DNA of 57,293 nt from Eubacterium sp. (GCA_024696635.1 JAILGP010000141.1:1-57293), one strand, 5' to 3'; counted from the stretch's first letter, positions 26,768 to 36,444 are shown. A program made the numbers and translations. The notes: generated by a model from the sequence alone, not told the origin.

Positions 26768-28108
26768 TCAGTCTGTAGAACTTGCAAGCTCCAGCTTTGC
26801 TCTCTGTACTCCCTTTTCTCCGTTAGCAATTAACATCTTTCCACCAAGACCTCTTATCTTCTCATCAAAGTCTTCATATCCACGTTTAATATACTGGATA
26901 TCCTCGATGGTACTGATTCCCTCTGCCGAAAGGGCTGCTATAACAAGAGCCGCACCTGCTCTAAGGTCTGAAGCACGGAGCATAGCCCCACCATATTTCT
27001 TAACTCCTGTGATTATTGCTGTGTTTCCTTCTACTCTGATCTGAGCCCCCATACGTGCAAGTTCAGCCACGTATCTGAATCGATTTTCAAATATACTTTC
27101 AGTTACAATACTTGTTCCCTCTGAAAGAGCAAGAATTGTAGCCATCTGAGCCTGCATATCTGTAGGGAAACCAGGATATGGAAGAGTCTTAATCTGCGTA
27201 GATCTAAGAGCTCCATCCGCCATAACCCTTACAGAATCATCATATTCTATAACATGAGCACCCATTTCAACAAGCTTTGAAGAAATAGCTTCAAGGTGCT
27301 TAGGAATTACATTCTTAATAAGTACATTTCCTCGTGTGGCAACTGTCATAGCCATAAATGTACCTGCTTCAATCTGATCTGGTATGATAGAATACTCTGC
27401 TCCATGAAGCTTCTCAACTCCACGTACTCTTATAACATCAGTACCAGCACCCTTTATGTTTGCTCCCATTGTATTAAGGAAGTTTGCCACATCAACTATG
27501 TGTGGCTCCTTAGCCGCATTCTCAATAGTTGTCTTTCCAGGACTGAGAGAAGCTGCCATCATAATATTAATAGTAGCACCAACTGAAACAGTATCCAGAT
27601 ATATATGTGCTCCATGAAGTTCTTCGGCCTCAGCAATTATGCTTCCTCCTGGAACTATCTCTGTCTTTGCGCCAAGCTTTTCGAAGCCTTTGATATGAAG
27701 ATCAATAGGACGTGATCCTATATCACAGCCACCGGGAAGAGCTACGTTTGCATAACGATGCTTACCAAGAAGGGCTCCAATTAAATAATAAGAAGCTCTT
27801 ATTCTTCTGATATACTCGTCATCAACAGGCTGTCCTTCTCTGATTCCCTTACCGCAAATAACAACTGTATGTCTATCCTTATATTCAACCGTTGCACCGA
27901 TATTTTCTATTGCCTTAAGCAATGTTCTAGTATCGGATACGTATGGTACATTTTCAATTGTAACTTTGTCATCTGTCATAACTGCTGCAGCAAGTATACC
28001 AAGGGCTGCATTCTTAGCTCCCGCTATAACGACCTCTCCTTCCAGGGAACGGCCGCCTCTTATGACATATTGTTCATCATTCTTACTCAATTTATTATCA
28101 TCCTTCAT
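26768..28108 (-). CDS. murA: UDP-N-acetylglucosamine 1-carboxyvinyltransferase
   Basis: 446 residues. Adds enolpyruvate from PEP to UDP-GlcNAc, the first committed step of peptidoglycan synthesis, in the cytoplasm. Family marks: EGEVVIAGAKNAAL near the N-terminus, the catalytic and fosfomycin-reactive cysteine at residue 128 in PGGCDIGSRPIDLH, and 'TYPGFPTDMQAQ'-type loop (LPYPGFPTDMQAQMAT). The ATG at 28108 has no visible ribosome site; a TTG at 28090 has AAGGA ten bases upstream and would give a family-typical N-terminus, so the true start may be there. A 12-bp repeat and a promoter lie upstream. Confidence 0.95.
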   Translation of the reverse strand: MKDDNKLSKNDEQYVIRGGRSLEGEVVIAGAKNAALGILAAAVMTDDKVTIENVPYVSDTRTLLKAIENIGATVEYKDRHTVVICGKGIREGQPVDDEYIRRIRASYYLIGALLGKHRYANVALPGGCDIGSRPIDLHIKGFEKLGAKTEIVPGGSIIAEAEELHGAHIYLDTVSVGATINIMMAASLSPGKTTIENAAKEPHIVDVANFLNTMGANIKGAGTDVIRVRGVEKLHGAEYSIIPDQIEAGTFMAMTVATRGNVLIKNVIPKHLEAISSKLVEMGAHVIEYDDSVRVMADGALRSTQIKTLPYPGFPTDMQAQMATILALSEGTSIVTESIFENRFRYVAELARMGAQIRVEGNTAIITGVKKYGGAMLRASDLRAGAALVIAALSAEGISTIEDIQYIKRGYEDFDEKIRGLGGKMLIANGEKGVQRAKLELASSTD

Positions 28109-28114
28109 ATTTTA

Positions 28115-28138
28115 AGTATAGTAGTAAGTATTGTAGTA
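28115..28138. repeat. 12-bp tandem repeat before murA
   Basis: AGTATAGTAGTA (28115-28126) and AGTATTGTAGTA (28127-28138) are adjacent, with a weaker third unit to 28150. They lie only six bases upstream of the longest murA start. Confidence 0.75.
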
Positions 28139-28406
28139 AATGTTGATGCAATTTATAAAATTCAGGATCATCGATTCTGATTATCTTATGAATTTCATGT
28201 TGATTATAATATGAACATCACATAACCAGCCTATTACATCATCTTGCTTCACAACTCACTTAGAAATAAAGAATTTTAGATAAATTCTATTTAAATACAT
28301 GTTCGTACAAATAGTTTTAGTTTACGTAATCTACTACGAACTCTATCATTATATCATAAAGATTGGATTTGTAAAGTACAAGTATTACAAAATTGTTACA
28401 TTTCGT
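28139..28406 (-). promoter_or_regulatory. murA upstream region with promoter
   Basis: On the minus strand TTTACA (28370-28375) and TATAAT (28348-28353) are separated by 16 bases, a good sigma-A promoter pointing to murA with a leader of about 230 bases. No known riboswitch fold was recognised in the leader. Nothing here resembles a terminator for the permease gene, so read-through into murA is possible. Confidence 0.5.
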
Positions 28407-30104
28407 TTACATTTTTTCCATATTCTTAAGGATAAAGCGTCTTCCGCTTCTTATAAGCATAAGCATAGCCGCCACCAAGGCCAAAAATAGAACAAAATAG
28501 AAGGCAACTATAGGAAGCTTAAGCAGTTCATATATAAGAAGACCAAGTCCAATAATAAGGGCTGATATGACCATCATTATAGCCATATTAAAGAAGGTAT
28601 TAAGATTTCCTCTTAGGGCACTATACTCATCATCCCAGTCAATATAAGGAGACGAAGAATCCATCATTATTCCTATGATCATTCCAATAACATGGGCAAG
28701 CAGCATTATTATGGCATAAAAGATTCCCATATATAAAGGAACGCCCATATAAATACATATAACTATATCCGTTACAAGAAGTGCAGGATATGTAAATATA
28801 AAGCTCAGCATAGCTTTAGCATTCAGCTGTGTCTCATAAGGAACAGGAATAAACTTTATAAGACTAAGATGCTGTCCTTCTCTGGTAAATGCAGTTGATG
28901 CAAGAGAATTAAGAGCTGTAGCTATAAATGCTATACCAACAACAGCCATAATAAGAATCATATCTGCTCTGGCATGACCAGTCTTATACATTTCTATAAA
29001 GGATGCCATCCCTCCCTTATCCTTGGTAAAATGAAATAGAGCCCATATCCCAGCCGGCCAGAGTATATTAATATATGCACAGTTTCCAGAAAATGCTTTT
29101 GTTCTGAGAATAACTTTCATTTCCTTCATAAGGCTTGCTCTGAATTGTGAAACCTCGCTTATATCCTTAGCTTTAATCTGAGCCTTCTTCGATGAGCCAA
29201 GAGCAGCCGCTGTATAAAGTCCCTCCTGATAAAGAAGCTTTCCAAGGAAATATAAAATAGCCAGAAGAACAACATTTCCCACCAGATATAAAAGAAGATA
29301 TAATATATTTCCCCTGCTTATTGCTTCAGAAAGCCATGGAACAGGGAAGAATATGATATTGAGGGTTCTAAGGAAGAGATTATCGCCACTTCCCAGGGAT
29401 TCAACATAATTCTCCATGTTGACCTCACCCAGACCCCTGAGAGAATATACAAATATAGCCGCAAAGATAAGGAGGAATATAGTAGAGGTTCTATAAAAAA
29501 TCCCTATACTTTTTACTCCCCTGAGGGCAGCCATAAGTATCAAACTAAATATAGCACAATATATCATTGGTATAAGTGGTATGAGAGCCACACCAAGAAA
29601 CGACGAAATTATGGAAATAGGATTAAGGGCAGCCATAAGTCCCACATTACGTCCTATTGCTAGAAAGTAGCCAACAAATACTGCTACCAGTATAAGAAAT
29701 TCCATTACACTCTCTGCAAAATAAGCATAGATAAATTTAGACATCATAAGATGATGAGCCGGTATAGGAAGTGTAACAAAATGTTCTCTGTCAGATGAAA
29801 AGAAAAGCACACTAAATATAACCATGATTCCGAATACCATTGAAAATGCCGAAAGAATCTGCATTTCAAAAAGCATTCCACCTCCAGGACTTCCCACTTC
29901 CAGAAGAGCCTCAGTCATTACATAGCTTATAAAACCAACTATCGCAGTACATGGAATCATTATGCCAAGGACGGCAATAAGGGCAAGAACCTTGTATCCT
30001 GTTTTTTCAGGAAGCTGCATCTCCGAGTTCTTGCGAAGTATATTGGTAAGAGACCTGATTCCAGACTCTTTAGGTGCTTTTGAAGAATTATTTAATGTTC
30101 CCAT
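28407..30104 (-). CDS. ABC transporter permease, multi-helix ABC-2 type
   Basis: 565 residues from the ATG at 30104; the frame extends to a GTG at 30125, but AGGG lies eight bases before 30104. About twelve membrane helices, grouped in two halves of six with a cytoplasmic stretch between (about 315-345, 'KKAQIKAKDISEVSQFRASLMKEMKVI'). The N-terminal tail (residues 1-35) is basic and hydrophilic. The arrangement matches the large ABC permeases paired with CcmA/NatA-like ATPases in Clostridia; the substrate is unknown. The ATPase gene lies 23 bases upstream. Confidence 0.85.
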   Translation of the reverse strand: MGTLNNSSKAPKESGIRSLTNILRKNSEMQLPEKTGYKVLALIAVLGIMIPCTAIVGFISYVMTEALLEVGSPGGGMLFEMQILSAFSMVFGIMVIFSVLFFSSDREHFVTLPIPAHHLMMSKFIYAYFAESVMEFLILVAVFVGYFLAIGRNVGLMAALNPISIISSFLGVALIPLIPMIYCAIFSLILMAALRGVKSIGIFYRTSTIFLLIFAAIFVYSLRGLGEVNMENYVESLGSGDNLFLRTLNIIFFPVPWLSEAISRGNILYLLLYLVGNVVLLAILYFLGKLLYQEGLYTAAALGSSKKAQIKAKDISEVSQFRASLMKEMKVILRTKAFSGNCAYINILWPAGIWALFHFTKDKGGMASFIEMYKTGHARADMILIMAVVGIAFIATALNSLASTAFTREGQHLSLIKFIPVPYETQLNAKAMLSFIFTYPALLVTDIVICIYMGVPLYMGIFYAIIMLLAHVIGMIIGIMMDSSSPYIDWDDEYSALRGNLNTFFNMAIMMVISALIIGLGLLIYELLKLPIVAFYFVLFLALVAAMLMLIRSGRRFILKNMEKM

Positions 30105-30127
30105 ATATATTACCCTATTAAACACAC

Positions 30128-30859
30128 TTATGCATTATCACTTCCACCTACCATGGAAATGAAAATCTCCTCCAGATCTTTACCTGGATGCTTTTCCGCC
30201 AGACCCTCTACAGTTCCCTGATAAAGGCTCTTTCCGTGACTTATGATCATGATTCTGTCGCAAAGCTTTTCAGCCACCTCTAGTACATGAGTTGAGAAAA
30301 GCACAGCATTACCCTTAGCTGCATGCTCCTTCATCATCTGCTTGAGCTCATAGGCAGCAGTAGGATCAAGACCCGTCATAGGTTCATCAAGTATCCATGC
30401 AGGAGGATTGTGTATAAGAGCAGCTATAACCATGGTTTTCTGTCTCATACCATGGGAATACTCTCTCATAGGCCTGCCAAGAGAATCCCTTATCTCAAAT
30501 CTGTCAGCAAGTTCATTTATTCTAGGCTCTCTTGACTCCATAGGAACCCTATATAGGTTTGCAATATAATTGATATATTCTATTCCTGTAAGCTGGAGAA
30601 GAATATCAGGATTATCTGCTACATAGGCAAAGCTTTCCTTAGCCTTTATAGGTTCTTTTACTATATCATAACCATTTATTACTGCATTACCTTCTGTAGG
30701 CTTCAATATTCCTGTCAGCATCTTTATAGCGGTTGTTTTCCCAGCTCCATTAGGACCCGCAAAGCCCACTATTTCACCAGGCTTTATCTCAAAAGAAAGA
30801 TTATCCACCGCTTTCATATCTTTTCCATACACCATTGAAAGATTATTTGCTTTAATCAT
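30128..30859 (-). CDS. ABC transporter ATP-binding protein (CcmA/NatA type)
   Basis: 243 residues. Walker A GPNGAGKTT, Q-loop, a degenerate signature YSHGMRQKT in place of LSGGQ, Walker B WILDEPMTGLDP, and H-loop 'STHVLEVAE'. A 'SHGM' signature is common in ATPases of ABC-2 exporters. It energises the permease encoded directly downstream. Ribosome site GGAGATG. It begins only 23 bases after the pyrI stop, so it may be transcribed with the pyr genes. Confidence 0.95.
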   Translation of the reverse strand: MIKANNLSMVYGKDMKAVDNLSFEIKPGEIVGFAGPNGAGKTTAIKMLTGILKPTEGNAVINGYDIVKEPIKAKESFAYVADNPDILLQLTGIEYINYIANLYRVPMESREPRINELADRFEIRDSLGRPMREYSHGMRQKTMVIAALIHNPPAWILDEPMTGLDPTAAYELKQMMKEHAAKGNAVLFSTHVLEVAEKLCDRIMIISHGKSLYQGTVEGLAEKHPGKDLEEIFISMVGGSDNA

Positions 30860-30882
30860 AAACTCATCTCCATCCCCACACC

Positions 30883-31305
30883 TTATGAACGAGCGCTATC
30901 CTCACAATATATGCACCTATATATCCTCCTCTTCTCATCTGTAAGATTAAATATATGAGGGATATTAGGTTCAATGGCCGTTATACATCTTGGGTTCTTA
31001 CATTTCTGAATATTGATCAGCTGCTTAGGAAGAGCAACCTTCTTCTTCTCTATAGTTTTTCCATCCTTAATAATGGAAACCGTTACACCTGGATCAATAT
31101 AACCAATAACATCAAGGTTTATATCATAGTCATCCTTATCTATCTTAATAATATCCTTTTTCCCCATCTTGTCAGACTTCACATTCTGCATCATGGCAAC
31201 ACTGCAATCCATCTTATCAAGACCAAGATCATAATATAATCTCATAGCATTTCCAGCTGTTATATGATCCAGTACTATTCCATTCTGAATACTATCAATC
31301 TTCAT
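30883..31305 (-). CDS. pyrI: Aspartate carbamoyltransferase regulatory chain
   Basis: 140 residues from the ATG at 31305. The frame opens at 31326, but no ribosome site precedes that codon, whereas AAGGA lies seven bases before 31305, giving the usual MKIDSIQNGIVLDHI start. Binds nucleotides allosterically and holds zinc through CKNPRC and CIYC near the C-terminus, the site that contacts the catalytic chain PyrB. The catalytic gene lies directly upstream, separated by an A+T-rich gap of about 180 bases. Presence of PyrI implies the classical feedback-regulated holoenzyme. Confidence 0.96.
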   Translation of the reverse strand: MKIDSIQNGIVLDHITAGNAMRLYYDLGLDKMDCSVAMMQNVKSDKMGKKDIIKIDKDDYDINLDVIGYIDPGVTVSIIKDGKTIEKKKVALPKQLINIQKCKNPRCITAIEPNIPHIFNLTDEKRRIYRCIYCEDSARS

Positions 31306-31486
31306 ACCAAGTTCCTTTCCCGCCATCTTTTATAAAATGGCTTTCACAAGAGTTTAATTTTATAAATCAAACTATAATAATTATACTATTATTAATAAAA
31401 GCATTTATACTACATTATTATTATTTAAATTAAGAAAATGCTATTTTATAAAAGAATTCATCATAAAATACTTTAATTATTCATTT

Positions 31487-32401
31487 CTACAAAAGCTCCA
31501 ACAGCTTACTGATAAGAGCCATTCTTACGAACTTGCCATATTTAACCTGACGGAAATAACAAGCTCTTGGGTCATTATCAACTGATGGTGATATTTCATT
31601 TACCCTTGGAAGTGGATGGAGAATGATCATATCCTCCTTAGCCATCTTCATTTTCTTCTTATCCAAAATATAAGTATCCTTCAAACGTATGTAATCAGCC
31701 TCATTGAAGAATCTTTCTCTCTGAACTCTTGTCATATAAAGAATATCAAGTCTTGCAATATTATCCTCAAGAGATGTTACCTCTTCATATTCCAATCCAT
31801 TAGGCTCTATAACCTCGGAAATGATATAGTCAGGTACCCTGAGCTCTGTAGGAGAAATAAGTACAAACTTAATTCCTGAATATCTGGAAAGAGCCTTTAT
31901 AAGACTGTGTACAGTACGGCCAAATTTAAGGTCTCCACAAAGACCAACTGTCATATTGTTAAGTCTGCCCTTTTCCTTTCTAATAGTAATAAGGTCAGTA
32001 AGAGTCTGTGTAGGATGGTTATGTCCACCGTCACCTGCATTAATAATAGGAACAGGAGATACCATAGATGCAAGCTTTGGTGCACCTTCATTAGGGTGTC
32101 TCATTGCTATAATGTCTGCAAAGCATCCAACAGTTCTTACTGTATCTTCAACACTTTCTCCCTTAGAAACAGATGAATTGGCTGCAGATGAAAAGCCTAT
32201 AACATTTCCACCCAGATCAAGCATAGCTGATTCAAAGCTAAGTCTGGTTCTTGTGGATGGCTCATAGAAAAGTGTAGCTATCTTCTTACCCTTAGCAAGC
32301 TCAGCGTACTTGTCCGGATTCTCATACATCTCTTCCCCCAGTTTAAGAATCTCATCCAGTTCTTCTACAGTCAAATCCATAGGATCAATTAAATGTCTCA
32401 T
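31487..32401 (-). CDS. pyrB: Aspartate carbamoyltransferase catalytic chain
   Basis: 304 residues from the ATG at 32401 (GGAGG five bases upstream); the longer frame to 32440 starts inside the terminator-like stem and is rejected. Condenses carbamoyl phosphate and aspartate in pyrimidine synthesis. All family residues are seen: [11 protein letters not shown] (carbamoyl phosphate loop), HPTQTLTDL, 'MTRVQRERF' in the 240s loop and [10 protein letters not shown]. It pairs with pyrI downstream. A perfect 13-bp stem-loop fills most of the 53 bases between it and the upstream carbamoyltransferase gene, leaving no obvious room for a separate promoter. Confidence 0.97.
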   Translation of the reverse strand: MRHLIDPMDLTVEELDEILKLGEEMYENPDKYAELAKGKKIATLFYEPSTRTRLSFESAMLDLGGNVIGFSSAANSSVSKGESVEDTVRTVGCFADIIAMRHPNEGAPKLASMVSPVPIINAGDGGHNHPTQTLTDLITIRKEKGRLNNMTVGLCGDLKFGRTVHSLIKALSRYSGIKFVLISPTELRVPDYIISEVIEPNGLEYEEVTSLEDNIARLDILYMTRVQRERFFNEADYIRLKDTYILDKKKMKMAKEDMIILHPLPRVNEISPSVDNDPRACYFRQVKYGKFVRMALISKLLELL

Positions 32402-32412
32402 TATATCCTCCA

Positions 32413-32450
32413 GTCTTTTAAAAATGACGTGTGAAATCACACGTCATTTT
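32413..32450 (-). terminator. Terminator-like stem-loop between the carbamoyltransferase gene and pyrB
   Basis: Perfect 13-bp stem AAAATGACGTGTG / CACACGTCATTTT (32421-32433 with 32438-32450), four-base loop, followed on the minus strand by TAAAAG after a run of Ts. It begins four bases after the upstream stop and ends about 20 bases before the pyrB ATG. Confidence 0.8.
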
Positions 32451-32454
32451 AAAA

Positions 32455-33390
32455 TTAACATTTTTTCAATAAATAATACATAACAGCTTTTTCTGCATGA
32501 CGTCTATTCTCGGCCTGATCAAGAATAGTATCAAGATGTTTCATCTCAACACTTTCAGAAATCTCAAAACCGACATGCATAGGCATATCATGAAAAACAA
32601 GAGCATTGCTTCCTTCAAGGAAAGCATCATTTATCTGATAAGGCATCATCTTAGCAAGAGTCTCTTCCTTTTGCTTCTGATAAGCAGGATTATTAAAGAA
32701 CTCCATATCTACCCATGTATCAGTATATATAATATTCATTTTCTTAGCATAATCACTTGCTTCTTCCATAGACATAGAAGGATCAAGCTCTACATAATAA
32801 CCAGAAGCCTTAGCCTCCTCATAGAAATCAGGACCACATGCTGTATTATTAACAAGAGGAGTAAGTCCATAAAGAGTTCCCTTCTTCATCTTTGCAAAGA
32901 ACTCAACTAATGAATTAAATACATTATTCTTAGCTCCTATATACATGAAGTTAACATCAAGATTACCGAATTTTTCAATGATAGTAAGAGCATCAGCCAA
33001 AATCTGGCATGGATGATAGGAACTGTCACATCCATTAATAAATGGAACAGTAACATTATCTCCAAAAAGCTCAACAGTTTCATTCTTAACAAGACGCGCC
33101 ATGATTATATCCACATTTCTGCAGACATATTTAATCTCGGAAACAGGCTCACCAAGTACAAAATTTGAATCCTCCCAAAGCTGATTGAAGTAACTTCCAC
33201 CAAGCTCCGTAATTCCTGTTGTAAAGGATAAAAATGTTCTTGTAGATGTCTTCTCAAAAAGAGTATAAAGTTTTTTGCCCTCAAGACTATGTGCATATTT
33301 TTCAGGATCTTTTTTCATATCCTGAGCTATTTCAAGTATCTCCATCAACTCCTCAGCTGTAAAATTCTTGAAATTCAGCATGTTTTTCAT
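32455..33390 (-). CDS. Carbamoyltransferase of the OTCase/ATCase superfamily, atypical acceptor site
   Basis: 311 residues. Carbamoyl phosphate loop reads FEKTSTRTF (residues 45-53); Ser49-Thr50-Arg51-Thr52 are kept but the Arg that normally follows is Phe53. The second motif HPCQ (126-129) is standard for ornithine-type enzymes. The acceptor motif, HCLP in ornithine carbamoyltransferases, reads HDMP (267-270) followed by MHVGFEIS. Thus the superfamily is sure but the amine acceptor is not; ornithine, acetylornithine, putrescine or ureido-acid enzymes all differ. Ribosome site GAGGTGA. It lies upstream of pyrB and may share its transcript past the stem-loop. Confidence 0.85.
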   Translation of the reverse strand: MKNMLNFKNFTAEELMEILEIAQDMKKDPEKYAHSLEGKKLYTLFEKTSTRTFLSFTTGITELGGSYFNQLWEDSNFVLGEPVSEIKYVCRNVDIIMARLVKNETVELFGDNVTVPFINGCDSSYHPCQILADALTIIEKFGNLDVNFMYIGAKNNVFNSLVEFFAKMKKGTLYGLTPLVNNTACGPDFYEEAKASGYYVELDPSMSMEEASDYAKKMNIIYTDTWVDMEFFNNPAYQKQKEETLAKMMPYQINDAFLEGSNALVFHDMPMHVGFEISESVEMKHLDTILDQAENRRHAEKAVMYYLLKKC

Positions 33391-33463
33391 AACGAATCAC
33401 CTCGTATTTTGTATTTTGTTAACTTCTTTTCATCTTAAAGATGTATCTATTTAAAGATATATT

Positions 33464-34651
33464 TTACAGATATTTTTTTAACTTCTCAGCCATATCTGTA
33501 CTTTCCCAAGGAAGATTCACATCAGTTCTTCCAAAATGTCCATAGGCTGCTGTCTGCTTATAAATAGGACGACGAAGATCAAGCATCTTTATAATTCCTG
33601 CAGGTCTTAAATCAAAGTTCTCTCTGATTATTTCAACCAGTTTCTCATCAGAAATACGACCTGTACCAAATGTATCAACCATTACTGACATAGGATGAGC
33701 AACACCTATAGCATAGGAAAGCTGTATTTCACACTTATCAGCAAGTCCTGCTGCAACTATATTCTTAGCAACATATCTTGCAGCGTAGGATGCAGAACGG
33801 TCAACCTTTGTTGGATCCTTTCCTGAAAACGCACCGCCGCCGTGTCTTGCATAACCACCATAGGTATCAACTATTATCTTACGACCAGTAAGACCTGAAT
33901 CTCCATGTGGTCCACCAATAACGAAACGACCTGTTGGATTAATAAAATACTTTGTTTCTGCATCTACCATATCAGCAGGAATAACAGTATCAAATACATA
34001 TTTCTTAATATCTTCATGAATCTGTTCCTGGCTAACCTCTGAACCATGCTGAGTAGAAAGAACCACTGTATCAATTCTTACAGGCTTTCCATTCTCATCA
34101 TACTCAACAGTAACCTGTGTTTTTCCATCAGGTCTTAGATATGGAAGAGTTCCATTCTTTCTTACCTCAGTAAGCTTAAGTGCAAGCTTATGAGCCATAG
34201 AAATAGGATAAGGCATAAGCTCAGGTGTTTCATTTGTTGCATATCCAAACATAAGTCCCTGGTCACCTGCACCTATAGCATCAATTTCTTCATCACTCAT
34301 CTGATTTTCTTTAGCCTCCAGAGCCTTATCAACTCCAAGAGCTATATCCTGAGACTGCTCATCTATAGCAGTCATAACACCACAGGTTTCAGCATCAAAA
34401 CCATATTTTGCACGATTATAGCCAATCTCATCAATTGTATCTCTAACAATTTTCTGAATATCTACATATGCATTTGTGGTTATCTCCCCCATAACCAGTA
34501 CAAGTCCCGTAGTACACGCCGTCTCACAAGCTACACGACTATTAGGATCCTGTCTAAGTAATTCATCAAGTATGGCATCCGAAATCTGATCACAGATTTT
34601 ATCTGGATGTCCCTCAGTTACTGATTCAGAAGTAAAAAGTCTTCTTTCCAT
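33464..34651 (-). CDS. metK: S-adenosylmethionine synthetase
   Basis: 395 residues from the ATG at 34651; a GTG just before it (34654) opens the longest frame, but AAAGGA is spaced eight bases from the ATG. Makes S-adenosylmethionine from methionine and ATP, substrate of the SpeD enzyme at the far end of the window. Motifs: [23 protein letters not shown], and the P-loop-like '[21 protein letters not shown]' region (positions about 260-280, key GDxGLTGRK). Full length and intact. No SAM riboswitch could be recognised in the 127-base gap upstream. Confidence 0.98.
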   Translation of the reverse strand: MERRLFTSESVTEGHPDKICDQISDAILDELLRQDPNSRVACETACTTGLVLVMGEITTNAYVDIQKIVRDTIDEIGYNRAKYGFDAETCGVMTAIDEQSQDIALGVDKALEAKENQMSDEEIDAIGAGDQGLMFGYATNETPELMPYPISMAHKLALKLTEVRKNGTLPYLRPDGKTQVTVEYDENGKPVRIDTVVLSTQHGSEVSQEQIHEDIKKYVFDTVIPADMVDAETKYFINPTGRFVIGGPHGDSGLTGRKIIVDTYGGYARHGGGAFSGKDPTKVDRSASYAARYVAKNIVAAGLADKCEIQLSYAIGVAHPMSVMVDTFGTGRISDEKLVEIIRENFDLRPAGIIKMLDLRRPIYKQTAAYGHFGRTDVNLPWESTDMAEKLKKYL

Positions 34652-34719
34652 CACTATTGTCCTTTCAAATTTTAATAATTATATGTCCCTCATTGTACAT
34701 AATTTATACTATGATAAAT

Positions 34720-34755
34720 CTGTTTCATAAACAGAACATTCCTATTATACAGGAA
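34720..34755 (-). terminator. Weak stem-loops after the cell-wall-binding gene
   Basis: Two short hairpins, CTGTTT-CAT-AAACAG (34720-34734) and TTCCT-ATTATAC-AGGAA (34739-34755), lie between the secreted protein gene and metK. On the minus strand T-rich sequence follows only loosely. Possible weak terminator; low confidence. Confidence 0.35.
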
Positions 34756-34781
34756 TTAAGAATATTTGTCATTTTTTTTTA

Positions 34782-35657
34782 TTAATAGCAGACCCCATTC
34801 GCCCCCAGCCAATAGCCGTCAACATACTGATCAGTCACCATATAACCATTTCCATCAAAATAATACCATGCCCCATCAATCTTAGCCCACTGATTCTGAG
34901 CATACCAACCTGTAGTATCACCATACCACCAACCATCACTTGAATATTTCCATGAACCTGTAGCTGTGTATACCCAGGCACCAGATGAACTAAAGTAATA
35001 TCCATTATACCACTCGCTTGATGCCATATATCCATCTGGTTCAAAATAGTACCAATTTCCATCAATCTTGTACCAGGCATCTGTTGGATACCAACCTGTA
35101 CTGTCTTCTACCCACCAGCCTTTATAATTACTCTTCCAGCTAAGGATTCCATTATAGGTCTGAACTCCATCTGATCCATACCATTTTCCATTTACCCATT
35201 CATTTGAATATTGGCCCTTACCACTCGCTTCAATAGTAACATAATTTACAGATTCACCAGGCACATCATACCAGGTTTCATTATCAGAAGAATATTGCAT
35301 CCTGGCCTTAATAATATATTTACCAGTAGCCTTATTAGTAATATCCCATCTAAGCGAGTAGGTCCTTGCTTTCTTTACCGTATTATAAAAAATCCTACCT
35401 GTATTTCCATTATTTGCTACCGGATTTCCAGAGGGATCATAAAGTCCAACCAGAATTCTCTCATAATCATATACAGGGTTTATATTATAAGTAATTAGAA
35501 TTGTTTCATTTGCATTTTCAGCATCCTTATAAACTATCTTATTCTCTTCCTGTGGAACAAATGTAGGATAGGAAGCCGCATTTAGGCTTCCAATATTAGC
35601 CATAGAAACCGAAATGGCAACAAGGATTGCAATTACAAAACTAAAGAATTTCTTCAT
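34782..35657 (-). CDS. Secreted protein with choline/cell-wall-binding type repeats
   Basis: 291 residues from the ATG at 35657 (AGAAGG seven bases upstream); the frame reaches 35675. Signal peptide of about 27 residues ends near 'NAASYP'. Residues about 30-145 form a beta-sandwich-like domain ('NETILITYNINPVYDYERI'). The second half, from about 155, is a chain of aromatic repeats: 'WVNGKWYGSDG', 'GWYPTDAWYKIDGNWYYFEP', 'EWYNGYYFSSSG', 'GWYAQNQWAKIDGAWYYFDG', 'QYVDGYWLGANG', as in cell-wall-binding repeats (PF01473 type) that attach proteins to choline or wall polymers. Likely a non-enzymatic surface protein. Transcribed alone. Confidence 0.9.
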   Translation of the reverse strand: MKKFFSFVIAILVAISVSMANIGSLNAASYPTFVPQEENKIVYKDAENANETILITYNINPVYDYERILVGLYDPSGNPVANNGNTGRIFYNTVKKARTYSLRWDITNKATGKYIIKARMQYSSDNETWYDVPGESVNYVTIEASGKGQYSNEWVNGKWYGSDGVQTYNGILSWKSNYKGWWVEDSTGWYPTDAWYKIDGNWYYFEPDGYMASSEWYNGYYFSSSGAWVYTATGSWKYSSDGWWYGDTTGWYAQNQWAKIDGAWYYFDGNGYMVTDQYVDGYWLGANGVCY

Positions 35658-35723
35658 GATTTTTCCTTCTTTCATTTGTTTAATTATGTTTTAGCATAAA
35701 ACAATTGAATTTAAATTTTTATA

Positions 35724-36272
35724 TTAATCTCTCGGCCTATTCATATCTGCCGGAGGTCCGCCAAGTCCAACCGCCTTTACAACAAAGGGAGAAATAATAA
35801 CAGCAAAAATATAACTGACAATTATTGATATTGGAAGTGTCGCCAGCCACTGACCAAGCCAATGAACCATAAGTGGAGGCATATTAGCCTGAGGAGCCGC
35901 ATGTGCATGAGACTGAGCAATACTGATAAAGCTGCAGACCGCACTTACAATAATAGCATTAATAAGAGCAAATGGAATGCTATTAAGAAGTGTAAATTTA
36001 AGCGAACCAGGCTTTGCATTAAGCTTAGTTGCAAGCCCTCTTCCCAGCTTACCAATAGGAATAATAATTGCTACTATAAGGCCAACCACTATAGACTCAA
36101 GCAGGCTTGTAATCAACATAACAGGTAGTGGAGGCATAGATTCCAGGGCATGAGGATTCTGACGTCCAGCCATGCCTCTTGCCACAAAAACAAAGAGCAG
36201 GCCCATTATAGCCGATATAATAACAGCCATTATAATATTAACCTTCATTTCTTTTTTCTTCATATCTTCCAT
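35724..36272 (-). CDS. Small four-helix membrane protein, unknown
   Basis: 182 residues with four predicted membrane helices (about 12-30, 48-72, 92-112, 140-165). The loop between helices 3 and 4 is His/Ala/Pro-rich (QSHAHAAPQANMPPLM), and the loop after helix 1 contains 'GRQNPHALESMPPLP'. The paired 'PPL' loops and helix pairs suggest an internal duplication, as in DUF2798-like proteins, but I cannot assign a family. Strong ribosome site GAGGAGG nine bases before the ATG. Not obviously linked to its neighbours. Confidence 0.7.
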   Translation of the reverse strand: MEDMKKKEMKVNIIMAVIISAIMGLLFVFVARGMAGRQNPHALESMPPLPVMLITSLLESIVVGLIVAIIIPIGKLGRGLATKLNAKPGSLKFTLLNSIPFALINAIIVSAVCSFISIAQSHAHAAPQANMPPLMVHWLGQWLATLPISIIVSYIFAVIISPFVVKAVGLGGPPADMNRPRD

Positions 36273-36361
36273 ATATCCCCGCCTCCTCTATCTTATAGAA
36301 TAATTCCAATTTATCATAAGTAAACCTATATGTCAAAAGACCCACAAACTTCTCAAGCAAA

Positions 36362-36396
36362 AAAAATCTCTGGTATTATTTCACACCAGAGATTTT
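36362..36396 (-). terminator. Rho-independent terminator of the CPBP gene
   Basis: Stem AAATCTCTGGT / ACCAGAGATTT (36364-36374 with 36385-36395) with a 10-base loop, followed on the minus strand by TTTTTT. It lies about 50 bases after the stop. Confidence 0.92.
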
Positions 36397-36444
36397 TAAA
36401 TATAATTAATATTTTATTTTTGATTATAACTATATAGTTTTAAA

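Noticed and set aside
34652-34781. SAM riboswitch before metK
   Set aside because: Only 127 bases, no conserved SAM-I/II/III core seen; short hairpins are better explained as weak terminators.
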